In this document: positions 38,013 to 48,277 of the stretch, in pieces
Layout: every line of letters starts with the position of its first letter
How positions within the stretch are numbered: the stretch's first letter is position 1
Origin: Chitinophagaceae bacterium
GTDB taxonomy: Bacteria > Bacteroidota > Bacteroidia > Chitinophagales > Chitinophagaceae
Direction of reading: 5' to 3'
Length of the DNA stretch: 64,000 bases
NCBI GenBank assembly: GCA_004173355.1
Contig: SEAD01000006.1
Coordinates: 1 to 64,000 of the forward strand
Translations under genes and position numbers: made by a program
The notes under the pieces: generated by a model
What the model saw: only the letters and a program-made list of their open reading frames with translations
Told to the model about the DNA's origin: nothing
The model's database searches: none

Positions 38013-38223
38013 AATCTGGGATTTATAATGTGTCTGAAGAACCCTTTAAGTATCATGCCAGAGGGAGCGGTGGTGACGGAGCCCTGGAATGCCCGTCCAT
38101 ACCCGTTTCCCGGGCCATGTTGAACCGGATCGGTCCCCGGCGCAGAAATGAATTCCCCAAAACACTAACAGGTGTTACCTCCATGCCTTTCTGTACTGTT
38201 TTCAGCGGAAAACAATGAGACAG

Positions 38224-38251
38224 TTTGATACAGGAAAAACCTTTATCTTGG
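38224..38251 (+). promoter_or_regulatory. Possible Bacteroidota-type promoter upstream of the symporter
   Basis: TTTG (38224) then TATCTTGG (38244), one mismatch to TAnnTTTG; spacing slightly short. Confidence 0.35.
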
Positions 38252-38279
38252 GAACCATCATTTTACTAACAATTGCTTT

Positions 38280-39950
38280 ATGGACAAGCTCCTGGCTTCG
38301 GATTACATCGTCTTTCTCATTTACTTTGTTATTGTAGCAGGTTATGGTTACTGGATTTACCAGCGGAAAAAATCAAAGGAAATTGACAGTAAGGATTATT
38401 TCCTTGCCGAGGGGTCGCTGACCTGGTGGGCGATTGGTGCCTCGCTGATTGCGTCGAATATTTCGGCTGAACAGTTTATCGGGATGAGCGGGTCCGGTTT
38501 CAAAATGGGACTGGCTATCGCTGCGTACGAATGGCTGGCCGCGGCCACGCTGATCATTGTGGCAGTATTCTTCATCCCCGTGTACCTCAAGAATAAGATT
38601 TACACCATGCCGCAGTTCCTTCACCAGCGGTACAATGGAACGGTGGCCATGATCATGGCGATCTTCTGGTTATTATTATATGTAGTGGTGAACCTGACAG
38701 CGATCCTTTACCTTGGTGCGATTGCCATCCAGGAAATTTCCGGGATCAGGAGGGAGATCTGTATGTTGTTCCTTGCTGTTTTTGCCATCATCATTACGCT
38801 CGGTGGTATGAAGGTGATCGGGTATACGGATGTGATCCAGGTAACCGTGCTGGTACTTGGCGGTTTACTGACAACGTATATCGCTATCAACCTTGTGGCG
38901 GAAAAGTCAGGTACGACGGGCATTTTTAATGGCCTGTCGATCATGCAGGAAAAAGCAGGGGATCATTTCCAGATGATCTTTGGGCGGGATAACCCGAATT
39001 ATATGGACCTGCCGGGGTTGAGTATCCTGATCGGTGGTATGTGGATCGTAAACCTCAACTACTGGGGTTGCAACCAGTACATCACACAACGTGCGCTTGG
39101 AGCGGATCTGAAGACAGCCCGTAACGGACTGCTTTTCGCGGGTGGTATCAAATTACTGATGCCGGTGATCGTGGTGCTGCCAGGTATTGCTGCCTATGTG
39201 TTACACCAGCAGGGTTATTTCCAGGCGGAGATGATGCAGGGTGGAGAATTAAATCCCGACAGGGCCTATCCGGTATTGCTGAATATCCTTCCGACCGGTG
39301 TGAAAGGACTGGCATTTGCTGCGCTTACCGCGGCCATTGTAGCCTCGCTTGCGGGTAAGGCCAACAGTATTGCCACGATCTTCTCGCTCGATATTTATAA
39401 AAAGAACATCAATCCAGGTGCAAGTGAAGCCAAGCTGGTAAAAATCGGGAAGACGACCGTGATCGTTGCCCTGATCATTGCGGCAATCATTGCACCGTTG
39501 ATGGGTATTGATAAAAAAGGTGGGTTCCAGTATATCCAGGAGTACACCGGCTTTGTAAGTCCCGGTATTTTCGCCATGTTTATCCTTGGGTTCTTCTGGA
39601 AAAAAGCGACCTCCAATGCGGCATTGTTTGCCACGATTGGCGGGTTCATCATGTCGCTGATCCTGAAATTCCTCCCGGCATATGCTGACCTCTCGTTCCT
39701 TGCGTCCACCGGATTTTCAAAAGACAATGGCAAGGGCGTTTACGAAATCCCGTTTATTGACCGGATGGGTTTTGTATTTATTTTCTGCGTGCTGGGCATG
39801 TATATCATCAGTAAACTGGACCTGAAGCGGGGCGTAAAAGCAAAAGGCCTCGAAATCGACCGTGGTATGTTCAAGACCCACCCCGCATTTATCGTGGGTT
39901 CAATCCTGGTGCTGGGCATCATCGCGGCATTGTATACTATTTTCTATTAG
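38280..39950 (+). CDS. Sodium/sugar symporter (SSS family, SglT-like)
   Basis: 556 aa; GASLIASNISAEQFIGMSGSGFKMGLAIAAYEW; NPDRAYPVLLNILPTGVKGLAFAALTAAIVASLAGKANSIATIFSLDIYKK. Confidence 0.94.
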   Translation: MDKLLASDYIVFLIYFVIVAGYGYWIYQRKKSKEIDSKDYFLAEGSLTWWAIGASLIASNISAEQFIGMSGSGFKMGLAIAAYEWLAAATLIIVAVFFIPVYLKNKIYTMPQFLHQRYNGTVAMIMAIFWLLLYVVVNLTAILYLGAIAIQEISGIRREICMLFLAVFAIIITLGGMKVIGYTDVIQVTVLVLGGLLTTYIAINLVAEKSGTTGIFNGLSIMQEKAGDHFQMIFGRDNPNYMDLPGLSILIGGMWIVNLNYWGCNQYITQRALGADLKTARNGLLFAGGIKLLMPVIVVLPGIAAYVLHQQGYFQAEMMQGGELNPDRAYPVLLNILPTGVKGLAFAALTAAIVASLAGKANSIATIFSLDIYKKNINPGASEAKLVKIGKTTVIVALIIAAIIAPLMGIDKKGGFQYIQEYTGFVSPGIFAMFILGFFWKKATSNAALFATIGGFIMSLILKFLPAYADLSFLASTGFSKDNGKGVYEIPFIDRMGFVFIFCVLGMYIISKLDLKRGVKAKGLEIDRGMFKTHPAFIVGSILVLGIIAALYTIFY

Positions 39951-39991
39951 CAGGCCGGTTTATAGGGTGTGGATTTCTAAAAATCTTTGCT

Positions 39992-40396
39992 ATGTGGTAT
40001 GCGATTGTCCTCGCAGTGGGACTGGTCCTGGCTGCTATTGGCTTTGTGATGCTGAAAAATTCGATCGGATTTATCCGCACCAGCCAGCGTGCAATGGCAA
40101 CCGTGATCCGGCTGGATCCGGTAACCGACAGCGACGGCACTACCTATAAGGCGGTGTTCAGTTTCAGGACGCTGACGAACCGTGAGATCATTTACTACCA
40201 GAACGGTTCTTCCCGACCGGCATCCTGGTCTGTCGGAGACACAGCGGAGATCGCCTATGATGCTGCTAAACCCGAGAACGCAAAGCTGCTTACCTACTGG
40301 GGTTCCTTTGTGGGTACGATCATCCTGATGGCTATCGCTGCGCCGATGCTGGTGATTGGCGGCGGTTATTATTTATTAAAACCATTCCTCCGGTAA
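39992..40396 (+). CDS. DUF3592 domain membrane protein
   Basis: N- and C-terminal TM with YKAVFSFRT...VGDTAEIAYDAAKPENAKL. Confidence 0.85.
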   Translation: MWYAIVLAVGLVLAAIGFVMLKNSIGFIRTSQRAMATVIRLDPVTDSDGTTYKAVFSFRTLTNREIIYYQNGSSRPASWSVGDTAEIAYDAAKPENAKLLTYWGSFVGTIILMAIAAPMLVIGGGYYLLKPFLR

Positions 40397-40461
40397 GTCC
40401 CTTGATCCCGTTTAATCCCCATGCGAGGGGGTAAAGAAACGGCGCCGAAAAAAATGAGGCA

Positions 40462-40908
40462 CTACTTCAAGGTGAAACAAGTGAGGAATTTATCCGGTCC
40501 GGCTATGGCCCGCGTGTATTCAGCTATAGGAATAACCGGCGCGCAAACCCTCAATGCCGGTTGCAGGTCCATCGCCAGTTCGTACCGGAAATGAAGGCGC
40601 TCCTTTACATCGGGCCTGTAAAGGAATTGCCCGTTTACCAGATCCACCTCATTCTTCGCTGGCAGGCTTAATTTTTCAATCGGTATGCCTCCCGCAAACA
40701 CCGTATCTTTTTTCCCCTTAATGTCGAGCTCAACTACCAGTCCAGTTAGCCTGAGTGTAGTATCGGACTCGTAATATTCGCATGGATTGAATCCAATGAT
40801 CCGGCCTTCCTTTGAAGGGTTTTCGCAACCGGTGGGTTTTTTATTGCAGGAAGTGAGAAATAGAAGGGAACAGAAAATTGTTGCGGGGAGTAAGAGAGTT
40901 GTTTTCAT
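40462..40908 (-). CDS. Hypothetical lipoprotein
   Basis: MKTTLLLPATIFCSLLFLTSCNKK lipobox. Confidence 0.8.
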   Translation of the reverse strand: MKTTLLLPATIFCSLLFLTSCNKKPTGCENPSKEGRIIGFNPCEYYESDTTLRLTGLVVELDIKGKKDTVFAGGIPIEKLSLPAKNEVDLVNGQFLYRPDVKERLHFRYELAMDLQPALRVCAPVIPIAEYTRAIAGPDKFLTCFTLK

Positions 40909-41020
40909 AAATAAACTTTTGTAAAAGTTGATAAGGTGCCTGGAAATTAAGTATTATCGGAGAAAACCGATATGCTGGTTAACTGCCATGCATGAATACC
41001 CGGCTGGTTATCTTTGACCC

Positions 41021-42037
41021 ATGGAATTTTCACACGGGCATACCCAGGATTCACAATTCCCGGTCAGTTATTCAACACTTGCGCCCGAGGCCCTCGCCGC
41101 GTGGCTGGAAGTCGCTTACGGAATCAATGGCTGCGAATGTAGTTTCATCCTTCGTGGAGTTGGTGACACATACCTGGTTCACAACGTTGCATCAAAATAT
41201 ATCCTTCGGGTTTATCGTCATGGATTACGGACACGCGCGCATGTGGAGCGGGAAACGGACCTGCTTGACAAACTCCGTGAATCAGGGGTCTCTGTTTCTT
41301 TCCCGTTACGGGATGTCGATGGAAAACTCATCAATGTGCTTCATGCCCCGGAGGGTGACCGACTGGCAGTGCTTTTCAGTTTTGCCGAAGGCCGGTCATT
41401 TCATCTTATGAGCGACGAGCAGCTGACCAGCCTGGGTAAGGAAGTGGCCACCTATCATACTATCTCAGCAAGGGAAGTACCGGTGGCGGGCGACAGGGTC
41501 TTTACAACCGAAACCATGTTGCATGAGCCGCTCCGACGCGTGCGCCCATATTTTGCCAGTGCACCGGAAGACCTGCGGTGGCTGGAGGAATCGTTTGCGA
41601 AAATTGAAGCAAAGATCAACCGGACTGATACCTCAGCTTTCGGATCAGGGTTCATACAATTTGACCTGCTGCCAAAGAATTACCACTTTGATGCGGGCAA
41701 TAGGGTAACGTTGTTTGATTTTGATTTCCTCGGGCACGGATGGTTACTGCTCGACCTCATGACATTCTGGGTGCATATCCAACTGGATATCCATGTTGGA
41801 AGACAACCAAAGGAAGAAGGCGAAAGGTCATTTATGGTTTTTGTTGAGGCATACCGTTCAGTCCGTCCGATCAGCGACACGGAACTGGAACTGATCCCCT
41901 GGATCTCGCTCGGGTTCTGGATTTTTTACATGGGTTTCCATGAAAGCCATGACGGTTTTTATGGCTTTGTAAAGGAGCCTGCACACCTGAAAGTGCGGAT
42001 GGGCCTGATCAGGGGATTACTGAAAGGGTATTTGTAA
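41021..42037 (+). CDS. Aminoglycoside/homoserine kinase-like phosphotransferase
   Basis: YILRVYRHGLRTRAHVERETDLLDKL; GFIQFDLLPKNYHFDAGNRVTLFDFDFLGHGWLLLDLMTFW; canonical HGD...N catalytic His reads as QFDLLPKN. Confidence 0.88.
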   Translation: MEFSHGHTQDSQFPVSYSTLAPEALAAWLEVAYGINGCECSFILRGVGDTYLVHNVASKYILRVYRHGLRTRAHVERETDLLDKLRESGVSVSFPLRDVDGKLINVLHAPEGDRLAVLFSFAEGRSFHLMSDEQLTSLGKEVATYHTISAREVPVAGDRVFTTETMLHEPLRRVRPYFASAPEDLRWLEESFAKIEAKINRTDTSAFGSGFIQFDLLPKNYHFDAGNRVTLFDFDFLGHGWLLLDLMTFWVHIQLDIHVGRQPKEEGERSFMVFVEAYRSVRPISDTELELIPWISLGFWIFYMGFHESHDGFYGFVKEPAHLKVRMGLIRGLLKGYL

Positions 42038-42094
42038 TCGGGCATTTCCGGCAACGGCTAAGTTCCCGGGAAAACAGGTTGACCGGAGAAAGCG

Positions 42095-42598
42095 TTAGTT
42101 GCTGACGAATCCCGCATTTTTCATCAACTGCTTTTCAATCGCCGGCCGCAGCATCGCCTCGAGGCTTCTCGCAGCGCCATCTTTATCGGGATTGACCAGG
42201 CTTTGGAGCGTGACCTGGTTCAGGAGCTGGTCAACGGTAAACTGGATCATCTGCCAGAGGGAGCGGGCGGTACAATCCACTGAATTGGTACAAAGTTCGA
42301 GACCGCCGTCATTGGATGGTTTGAACGACTGGCTGTAGATGGCGCCGCCAAGGGCTTTCAGCACATCATTAATGATAATCTCCGTCGCGGGACGGGCAAG
42401 GATATAACCTCCCTTGGTGCCTTTCGTCGAATTGATAAACCCGGCCATCCGGAGCAGGCGGGTGAGTTTGGCCACATAATGACTGGTAATACCTTCTTCT
42501 TCGCTGAGCTGGGGTATACTCAAACCAGTGGCTGAATTACAACCTGCGATGCGGATCAGGACCCGTAAACCGTATTCTTCCTGCGAGGTGATTTTCAT
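42095..42598 (-). CDS. Rrf2 family transcriptional regulator
   Basis: MKITSQEEYGLRVLIRIAG; ISIPQLSEEEGITSHYVAKLTRLLRMAGFINSTKGTKGGYILARP-type winged helix. Confidence 0.95.
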   Translation of the reverse strand: MKITSQEEYGLRVLIRIAGCNSATGLSIPQLSEEEGITSHYVAKLTRLLRMAGFINSTKGTKGGYILARPATEIIINDVLKALGGAIYSQSFKPSNDGGLELCTNSVDCTARSLWQMIQFTVDQLLNQVTLQSLVNPDKDGAARSLEAMLRPAIEKQLMKNAGFVSN

Positions 42599-42616
42599 GA
42601 GCTTTGTTATAAAGTA

Positions 42617-42955
42617 TTACATGAATCCCAGTTCCAGCTGGGCTACTTCGGACATCATTGTTTTGTTCCAGGCGGGTGTCCAGGTAACGGACACATACAC
42701 ATCTTTCACCCCTTCGATTTCACGTACTTTCTGGTCAACTTCAATGGGCAGTGATTGTGCTGCCGGGCAACTCGGCGCAGTAAGCGTCATCACGATCTGC
42801 ACATTATTGAGTGGCATGATTTCTACCTCGTAAATCAGCCCGAGCTCATAAATATTTACCGGCAACTCAGGGTCAAAAATTGTTTTCAGGCAGTCAATGA
42901 CTTTTTCCTTCAGTTGCGTTGTGTCGATTTCTTTTAATTCCTGGTTCTCCATCAC
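42617..42955 (-). CDS. sufT: SufT/DUF59 iron-sulfur assembly protein
   Basis: TIFDPELPVNIYELGLIYEVEI...VMTLTAPSCPAAQSLP. Confidence 0.92.
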   Translation of the reverse strand: MMENQELKEIDTTQLKEKVIDCLKTIFDPELPVNIYELGLIYEVEIMPLNNVQIVMTLTAPSCPAAQSLPIEVDQKVREIEGVKDVYVSVTWTPAWNKTMMSEVAQLELGFM

Positions 42956-43389
42956 ATTTCATTTTTGACTTTAAAGGCCAATGCGAAATTTTTCATCTGG
43001 CGGACCATCGCTGCCAGCCCGTTTGAACGGGTAGGGGCAAGATGTGTGGTCATGCCAATCTCTTTTATAAAATCAAGCGGTGCTTCAATGATCTCATCGG
43101 GACGATGGCCGGACAACACCCGTACCAGCATACTGATCAGCCCTTTTGTGATGACCGTATTACTGTCGGCACTGAACGCCACGGTACCATCCCTGTATTC
43201 AGCCGTCAGCCATACCGTACTCTGGCAGCCTTTCACCATGTTTGCTTCCGTCTTGTGGACCTCAGCCAGCGGGGGCAGGCGTTTACCAAGGTCAATCAGG
43301 TATTCGTACTTGTCTTCCCAGCTGTCAAACAATCCAAACTCCTCAATGATCTCTTTTTCCGTTTCCCGTATAGTCGTTGTTTCGCTCAT
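42952..43389 (-). CDS. sufE: SufE family sulfur acceptor
   Basis: Start MSETTTIRE at 43389; DKYEYLIDLGKRLPPL, MVKGCQSTVWL catalytic Cys. Confidence 0.94.
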   Translation of the reverse strand: MSETTTIRETEKEIIEEFGLFDSWEDKYEYLIDLGKRLPPLAEVHKTEANMVKGCQSTVWLTAEYRDGTVAFSADSNTVITKGLISMLVRVLSGHRPDEIIEAPLDFIKEIGMTTHLAPTRSNGLAAMVRQMKNFALAFKVKNEM

Positions 43390-43449
43390 CTTAAAATCAT
43401 CGCTTCGTGAATAAACGGTTATTTGTGACAACCGAGCCTGCACCAACCC

Positions 43450-44697
43450 CTACGACAGCATTTTAATGGCTTTCGCCAGCGCCGCAGCCAGTAAATCCAC
43501 TTCCTCCTTTGTGTTGTACATCGCAAACGATGCACGTACCGTACCGGGGATACAGAATTTATCCATCAATGGCTGTGCGCAATGATTGCCGGTGCGTACC
43601 GCAATACCCTGGTTGTCGAGTAGTACCCCGATATCGGCGGGGTGTACGCCCTCCACCACAAAAGAAACCACACTGGCCTTGTAGGCGCCCTGGCCCACAA
43701 TACGAAGGCCGGGTAGTGTTTCCAGTTTTGCAGTGGCATATTCCACGAGCTCCTGCTCGTAGGCCGCCACCGCTTTTTTGCCGGTCGCCTGCACGAAGTC
43801 CATGGCCGCCTTAAAGGCAATCACGTCGGCGATATTCGGCGTACCCGCTTCAAATTTATAGGGAAGTTCGTTATAGGTAGTTTCTTCAAATGTCACTTCC
43901 CTGATCATCTCCCCGCCACCGCGATAAGGCGGCATGGCGTTGAGGATGTCTTTTTTACCATACAACACACCCACACCGGTTGGACCGTACAGTTTGTGCG
44001 CCGACAGGACAAAAAAATCGCAATCCATATCCTGTACATCAATTTCAAGATGTACGCTTGACTGCGCTCCATCCACCAGCGCGAGCGCACCAGCCTGGTG
44101 GGCGAGTGCCACAATTTCCTTTACCGGGTTTACCGTACCCAGTGCATTGGATACATGCACCACCGATACGATTTTTGTTTTTGGGGAAAGAAGGGATTTA
44201 TAAACATCCAGGTCCAGTTCCCCCTTATCCGTAACCGGGATCACTTTCAGGATCGCTTTTTTCTCCTCACATAAGATCTGCCAGGGCACGATATTGGAAT
44301 GGTGCTCCATCCCCGTCACGATCACTTCATCACCTGCGCTTACATTTGCCCTGCCCCAGGAAGCCGCTACCAGGTTGATTCCATCGGTAGTGCCGGTGGT
44401 AAAAATCACTTCTTCGCGGGCAGGGGCATTGATAAATGCGCGGGCGGTATCCCGGGTAGCTTCAAATGCCGTGGTGGCTTCTTCGGCCAGGGTATGGATC
44501 CCGCGATGGATATTCGCATTGTATCCGGTGTAATAATTTACCAAGGCGTCGATCACCACCTGTGGCTTCTGCGTGGTGGCCGCGTTGTCAAGATACACCA
44601 ACGGCCTTCCCTTCACTTCCCGTTGTAATATGGGAAACTGTTTGCGGATTTCTTCCACATGGAGTGTAACCGGAACGGGGGCCGTTAATGTTGTCAT
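43450..44697 (-). CDS. sufS: Cysteine desulfurase SufS
   Basis: Start MTTLTAPVP at 44697; YLDNAATTQKP; DFFVLSAHKLYGPTGVGVLYGKK; VRTGNHCAQPLMDKF. Confidence 0.96.
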   Translation of the reverse strand: MTTLTAPVPVTLHVEEIRKQFPILQREVKGRPLVYLDNAATTQKPQVVIDALVNYYTGYNANIHRGIHTLAEEATTAFEATRDTARAFINAPAREEVIFTTGTTDGINLVAASWGRANVSAGDEVIVTGMEHHSNIVPWQILCEEKKAILKVIPVTDKGELDLDVYKSLLSPKTKIVSVVHVSNALGTVNPVKEIVALAHQAGALALVDGAQSSVHLEIDVQDMDCDFFVLSAHKLYGPTGVGVLYGKKDILNAMPPYRGGGEMIREVTFEETTYNELPYKFEAGTPNIADVIAFKAAMDFVQATGKKAVAAYEQELVEYATAKLETLPGLRIVGQGAYKASVVSFVVEGVHPADIGVLLDNQGIAVRTGNHCAQPLMDKFCIPGTVRASFAMYNTKEEVDLLAAALAKAIKMLS

Positions 44698-45992
44698 GCT
44701 TCTGCGCTTAATCTTTCCAAAATCATTTCTTCCACATATGTCCTGATCGCCGATGGTTTGATCTGGCTTACCACATCCACCGCAAAACCCTGCAGCAGCA
44801 GCGCCAGCGCGGCTTTGTGCGGGATACCTCTTGACTGCAGGTAAAACAGCGCTTCCGGGTCGAGGCTGCCGATGGTACATCCATGCGAACATTTCACATC
44901 ATCTGCAAAAATTTCCAGCTGCGGTTTGGTATTCACACTCGCAGTGGGGGAGAGTAATACGTTTTTGTTCGACTGGAAGGCATTCGTTTTCTGTGCATCC
45001 TTACGTACAAAAATCTTACCGTTAAACACCCCTACGGAATTATCATCAAGGATACCTTTATATAACTCGTTGCTTTCGCAATTGGGAACAGCATGGTCAA
45101 CCAGCGTGTGGTTGTCGACATGGCTGCTGCCTTTCTGCAGGTAGAGTCCATACATGTGCGCTTCGGCAAATTCTGCCTCGAGCACCATGTGCAGGTTATT
45201 GCGGACAATATTCCCGCTGAGCGAAATCGTAACCGACTGCGCAAAACTCTTGCCTACCTGCCGGATATGCGTGGTGCTTACCTGGCTGGCATGGGTGGTA
45301 TCATTCTGGATTTTGTAGTAGTATACAAAGGCCTCTTTTTCCACCACGATTTCCATCACCTGGTTCACGATACTTTCGCTTGCGCCAATGGTATGGTAGG
45401 TCTCCACGATTTCGATCTGGGCATTTTCCGCTACATGCACGAGGCTGCGTGGCTGGGATAACACGGCTTCTGAACGCGCATCGGTGATATTATAGATATA
45501 CACCGGGTGTTCAACGGCCTTGTTCTTTTTTACATTGATAAACAGTGCCCCATGGATAAATGCCGTGTTGAGGGCATTGATACCATCGTCGATATACCTG
45601 GCGCTGTTGTTAAAATTTTTCGCGACTATTTCGCTGTATTCATTGCCAGCCGCCTCTTCGAGACTGCTTACATTGAGTGATGGGGAAAGGATCACCGAAA
45701 GACCCGAGCTGAATACGCCATTTACAAACACCAGCTGGTTGGCCGATTCATAACCCGGCAGTCGCAGGCTCTCGAAATCTTCCACTTCGACCGACACCGG
45801 GTGGATGGCGCCGATTTTCAGGGTGTCATTAAAAATCCCGGTTACGCGGGTGTACTTCCACTCCTCGTGACGCACTGAGGGGATACCCAGTTTCTCGTAC
45901 GATGCAAACGCCTTGTTGCGGATTCCCGCGAGTGCGCTGCTGTCCGACTGGATCTCGTCAAACTTTTCCTTTAAATAGGAGATATTGTTCAT
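44694..45992 (-). CDS. sufD: Fe-S cluster assembly protein SufD
   Basis: Position between sufC and sufS; KCSHGCTIGSLDPEALFYLQSRGIPHKAALALLLQGFA. Confidence 0.95.
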   Translation of the reverse strand: MNNISYLKEKFDEIQSDSSALAGIRNKAFASYEKLGIPSVRHEEWKYTRVTGIFNDTLKIGAIHPVSVEVEDFESLRLPGYESANQLVFVNGVFSSGLSVILSPSLNVSSLEEAAGNEYSEIVAKNFNNSARYIDDGINALNTAFIHGALFINVKKNKAVEHPVYIYNITDARSEAVLSQPRSLVHVAENAQIEIVETYHTIGASESIVNQVMEIVVEKEAFVYYYKIQNDTTHASQVSTTHIRQVGKSFAQSVTISLSGNIVRNNLHMVLEAEFAEAHMYGLYLQKGSSHVDNHTLVDHAVPNCESNELYKGILDDNSVGVFNGKIFVRKDAQKTNAFQSNKNVLLSPTASVNTKPQLEIFADDVKCSHGCTIGSLDPEALFYLQSRGIPHKAALALLLQGFAVDVVSQIKPSAIRTYVEEMILERLSAEA

Positions 45993-46010
45993 TAGTAATT
46001 TGAGTTGAGA

Positions 46011-46775
46011 TTAAGCTTCCACTTCCTGTCCGATCTCCGCCTTGATATGATCATAACCGCGTTCTTCGAGTTCAAGTGCCAGTTCCTTGGTACCTGATTT
46101 TACGATACGGCCATTCCAGAGTACGTGTACGAAATCCGGTACGAGGTAATCAAGCAGGCGCTGGTAGTGTGTGATGGCGAGTACGGCGTTGTCCTTGCTG
46201 CGGAGTTTATTTACCCCTGTAGCTACCACACGGATTGCATCGATATCCAGACCGGAGTCGGTTTCATCGAGGATCGCGAGTTTCGGATTGAGCATCGCCA
46301 TCTGGAAAATTTCATTCCTTTTCTTTTCCCCGCCGGAGAAGCCTTCATTCAGGGAGCGGCTCAGCATTACCTGGTCCATTTCCATCAGGGCCATTTTCTC
46401 CTTCATCATTTTGAGGAACGACACCGCATCGAGAGGTTCCTGTCCGCGGTACTTGCGTACTTCATTCACGGCAGTTTTTACGAAGTTAGTCGTGCTCAGT
46501 CCCGGGATTTCCACCGGATACTGGAAACCAAGGAACACTCCTTCTGCAGCGCGTGCTTCAGGGGAGAGGTCCAGGAGGTCTTTTCCTTCAAACGTTACAG
46601 AACCACCGGTCACGGTGTAGTCCTGCCTGCCGGCGAGTACGGATGCCAGGGTGCTTTTTCCGGAACCGTTTGGTCCCATGATGGCATGTACCTCACCTGG
46701 TTTAATATCCAGGTTTATCCCTTTCAGGATCTGTTTTCCTTCAATACCTGCCTGCAGATTTTCGATACGCAACAT
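46011..46775 (-). CDS. sufC: Fe-S cluster assembly ATPase SufC
   Basis: GPNGSGKSTLASVLAG Walker A; FSGGEKKRNEIFQMAMLNPKLAILDETDSGLDIDA. Confidence 0.97.
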   Translation of the reverse strand: MLRIENLQAGIEGKQILKGINLDIKPGEVHAIMGPNGSGKSTLASVLAGRQDYTVTGGSVTFEGKDLLDLSPEARAAEGVFLGFQYPVEIPGLSTTNFVKTAVNEVRKYRGQEPLDAVSFLKMMKEKMALMEMDQVMLSRSLNEGFSGGEKKRNEIFQMAMLNPKLAILDETDSGLDIDAIRVVATGVNKLRSKDNAVLAITHYQRLLDYLVPDFVHVLWNGRIVKSGTKELALELEERGYDHIKAEIGQEVEA

Positions 46776-46799
46776 ATGCTTTGCTTGTTTTTTGTGTGT

Positions 46800-48242
46800 T
46801 TATCCGACGCTACCTTCCAGACTGATAGCTAATAATTTCTGTGCTTCCACTGCAAACTCCATCGGGAGCTGGTTCATCACTTCACGGGCAAACCCGTTAA
46901 TTATCAATGCCACCGCAGTTTCGGTATCGATACCGCGCTGGTTGCAATAGAAAATCTGGTCTTCACCTACTTTGGATGTGGTGGCTTCATGCTCTACCAC
47001 AGCCGTATTATTTTTTACTTCGATATACGGGAATGTATGGGCACCGCATTTATCACCCAGGAGCAGCGAGTCACACTGCGAGTAGTTCCGTGCGTTGTCC
47101 GCTTTTTTGCTCACGTGCACGAGGCCACGGTAGCTGTTCTGGCTCACACCTGCGGAAATACCTTTCGATACGATCCGGCTGCGGGTGTTTTTCCCGAGGT
47201 GCTGGATCTTGGTTCCGGTATCGGCCTGCTGGTGGTTATTGGTAACTGCTACGGAATAGAACTCACCCGTTGAATTATCACCTTTCAGGATCACACTCGG
47301 GTATTTCCAGGTAATGGAGGAACCGGTTTCCACCTGCGTCCAGGAGATCTTCGCACGGTGATGGCAGATCCCGCGTTTGGTCACGAAGTTGTAGATCCCG
47401 CCTTTGCCGTCCTTGTCACCGGGATACCAGTTCTGCACAGTTGAATATTTGATTTCGGCATCGTCCATGGCGATCAGTTCCACTACCGCGGCATGCAGCT
47501 GGTTTTCATCACGCATGGGAGCGGTACATCCTTCGAGGTAGCTCACATAGGCACCTTCGTCGGCGATCAGCAGGGTGCGCTCAAACTGGCCGGTGCCCTG
47601 GGCATTGATCCGGAAATACGTGCTGAGCTCCATCGGGCAGCGAACACCTTTCGGGATATAACAGAAAGACCCGTCACTGAACACGGCTGCGTTCAGGGCC
47701 GAGAAAAAGTTGTCGGTAGCAGGCACCACGGAGCCAAGGTATTTTTTTACCAGCTCGGGGTGGTCCTGGATGGCTTCGCTGATTGAACAGAAAATAATTC
47801 CCTGCTCGGCCAGCTGGCCTTTGAAAGTGGTTGCAATGGATACGCTGTCGATCACCGCATCCACAGCCACACCGGAGAGGCGTTTCTGCTCGTCGAGCGA
47901 GATCCCCAGTTTCTCAAAAGTCTTCCGGAGTTCCGGATCGATATCATCCAGGCTGTCGACGGTAATCTTTTGTTTGGGGGCGGAGTAATAGATTATGTCC
48001 TGGTAATTGATTGCCGGGTAATCGATATTGGCCCAGTTGGGTTCTGTCATCTTCTGCCATTGGGCGAAAGCCTTCAGGCGCCAGTCAAGCATCCACTGCG
48101 GTTCATTCTTTTTCGCGCTGATAAAACGTATTGTGCTCTCATCCAGACCTTTAGGAGCTTCATCAGCCTCGATTTCCGTCACAAACCCGTATTTATACTC
48201 GCTTAAGACCTGCTCTTCAATACTGAGTTTTTCATCCATCAT
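46800..48242 (-). CDS. sufB: Fe-S cluster assembly scaffold SufB
   Basis: [70 protein letters not shown]. Confidence 0.97.
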   Translation of the reverse strand: MMDEKLSIEEQVLSEYKYGFVTEIEADEAPKGLDESTIRFISAKKNEPQWMLDWRLKAFAQWQKMTEPNWANIDYPAINYQDIIYYSAPKQKITVDSLDDIDPELRKTFEKLGISLDEQKRLSGVAVDAVIDSVSIATTFKGQLAEQGIIFCSISEAIQDHPELVKKYLGSVVPATDNFFSALNAAVFSDGSFCYIPKGVRCPMELSTYFRINAQGTGQFERTLLIADEGAYVSYLEGCTAPMRDENQLHAAVVELIAMDDAEIKYSTVQNWYPGDKDGKGGIYNFVTKRGICHHRAKISWTQVETGSSITWKYPSVILKGDNSTGEFYSVAVTNNHQQADTGTKIQHLGKNTRSRIVSKGISAGVSQNSYRGLVHVSKKADNARNYSQCDSLLLGDKCGAHTFPYIEVKNNTAVVEHEATTSKVGEDQIFYCNQRGIDTETAVALIINGFAREVMNQLPMEFAVEAQKLLAISLEGSVG

Positions 48243-48277
48243 AATAGGGGGCGTTTAGGTCGTCTTCTAATTTGCGG

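Noticed and set aside
38013-38279. Known Moco, TPP or cobalamin riboswitch upstream of the Moco operon
   Set aside because: No recognisable core motif of these riboswitches on either strand; only an imperfect stem, listed as a weak finding.
46125-46832. 235-aa + strand ORF opposite sufC
   Set aside because: Shadow of SufC codon usage; no recognisable domain or start context.
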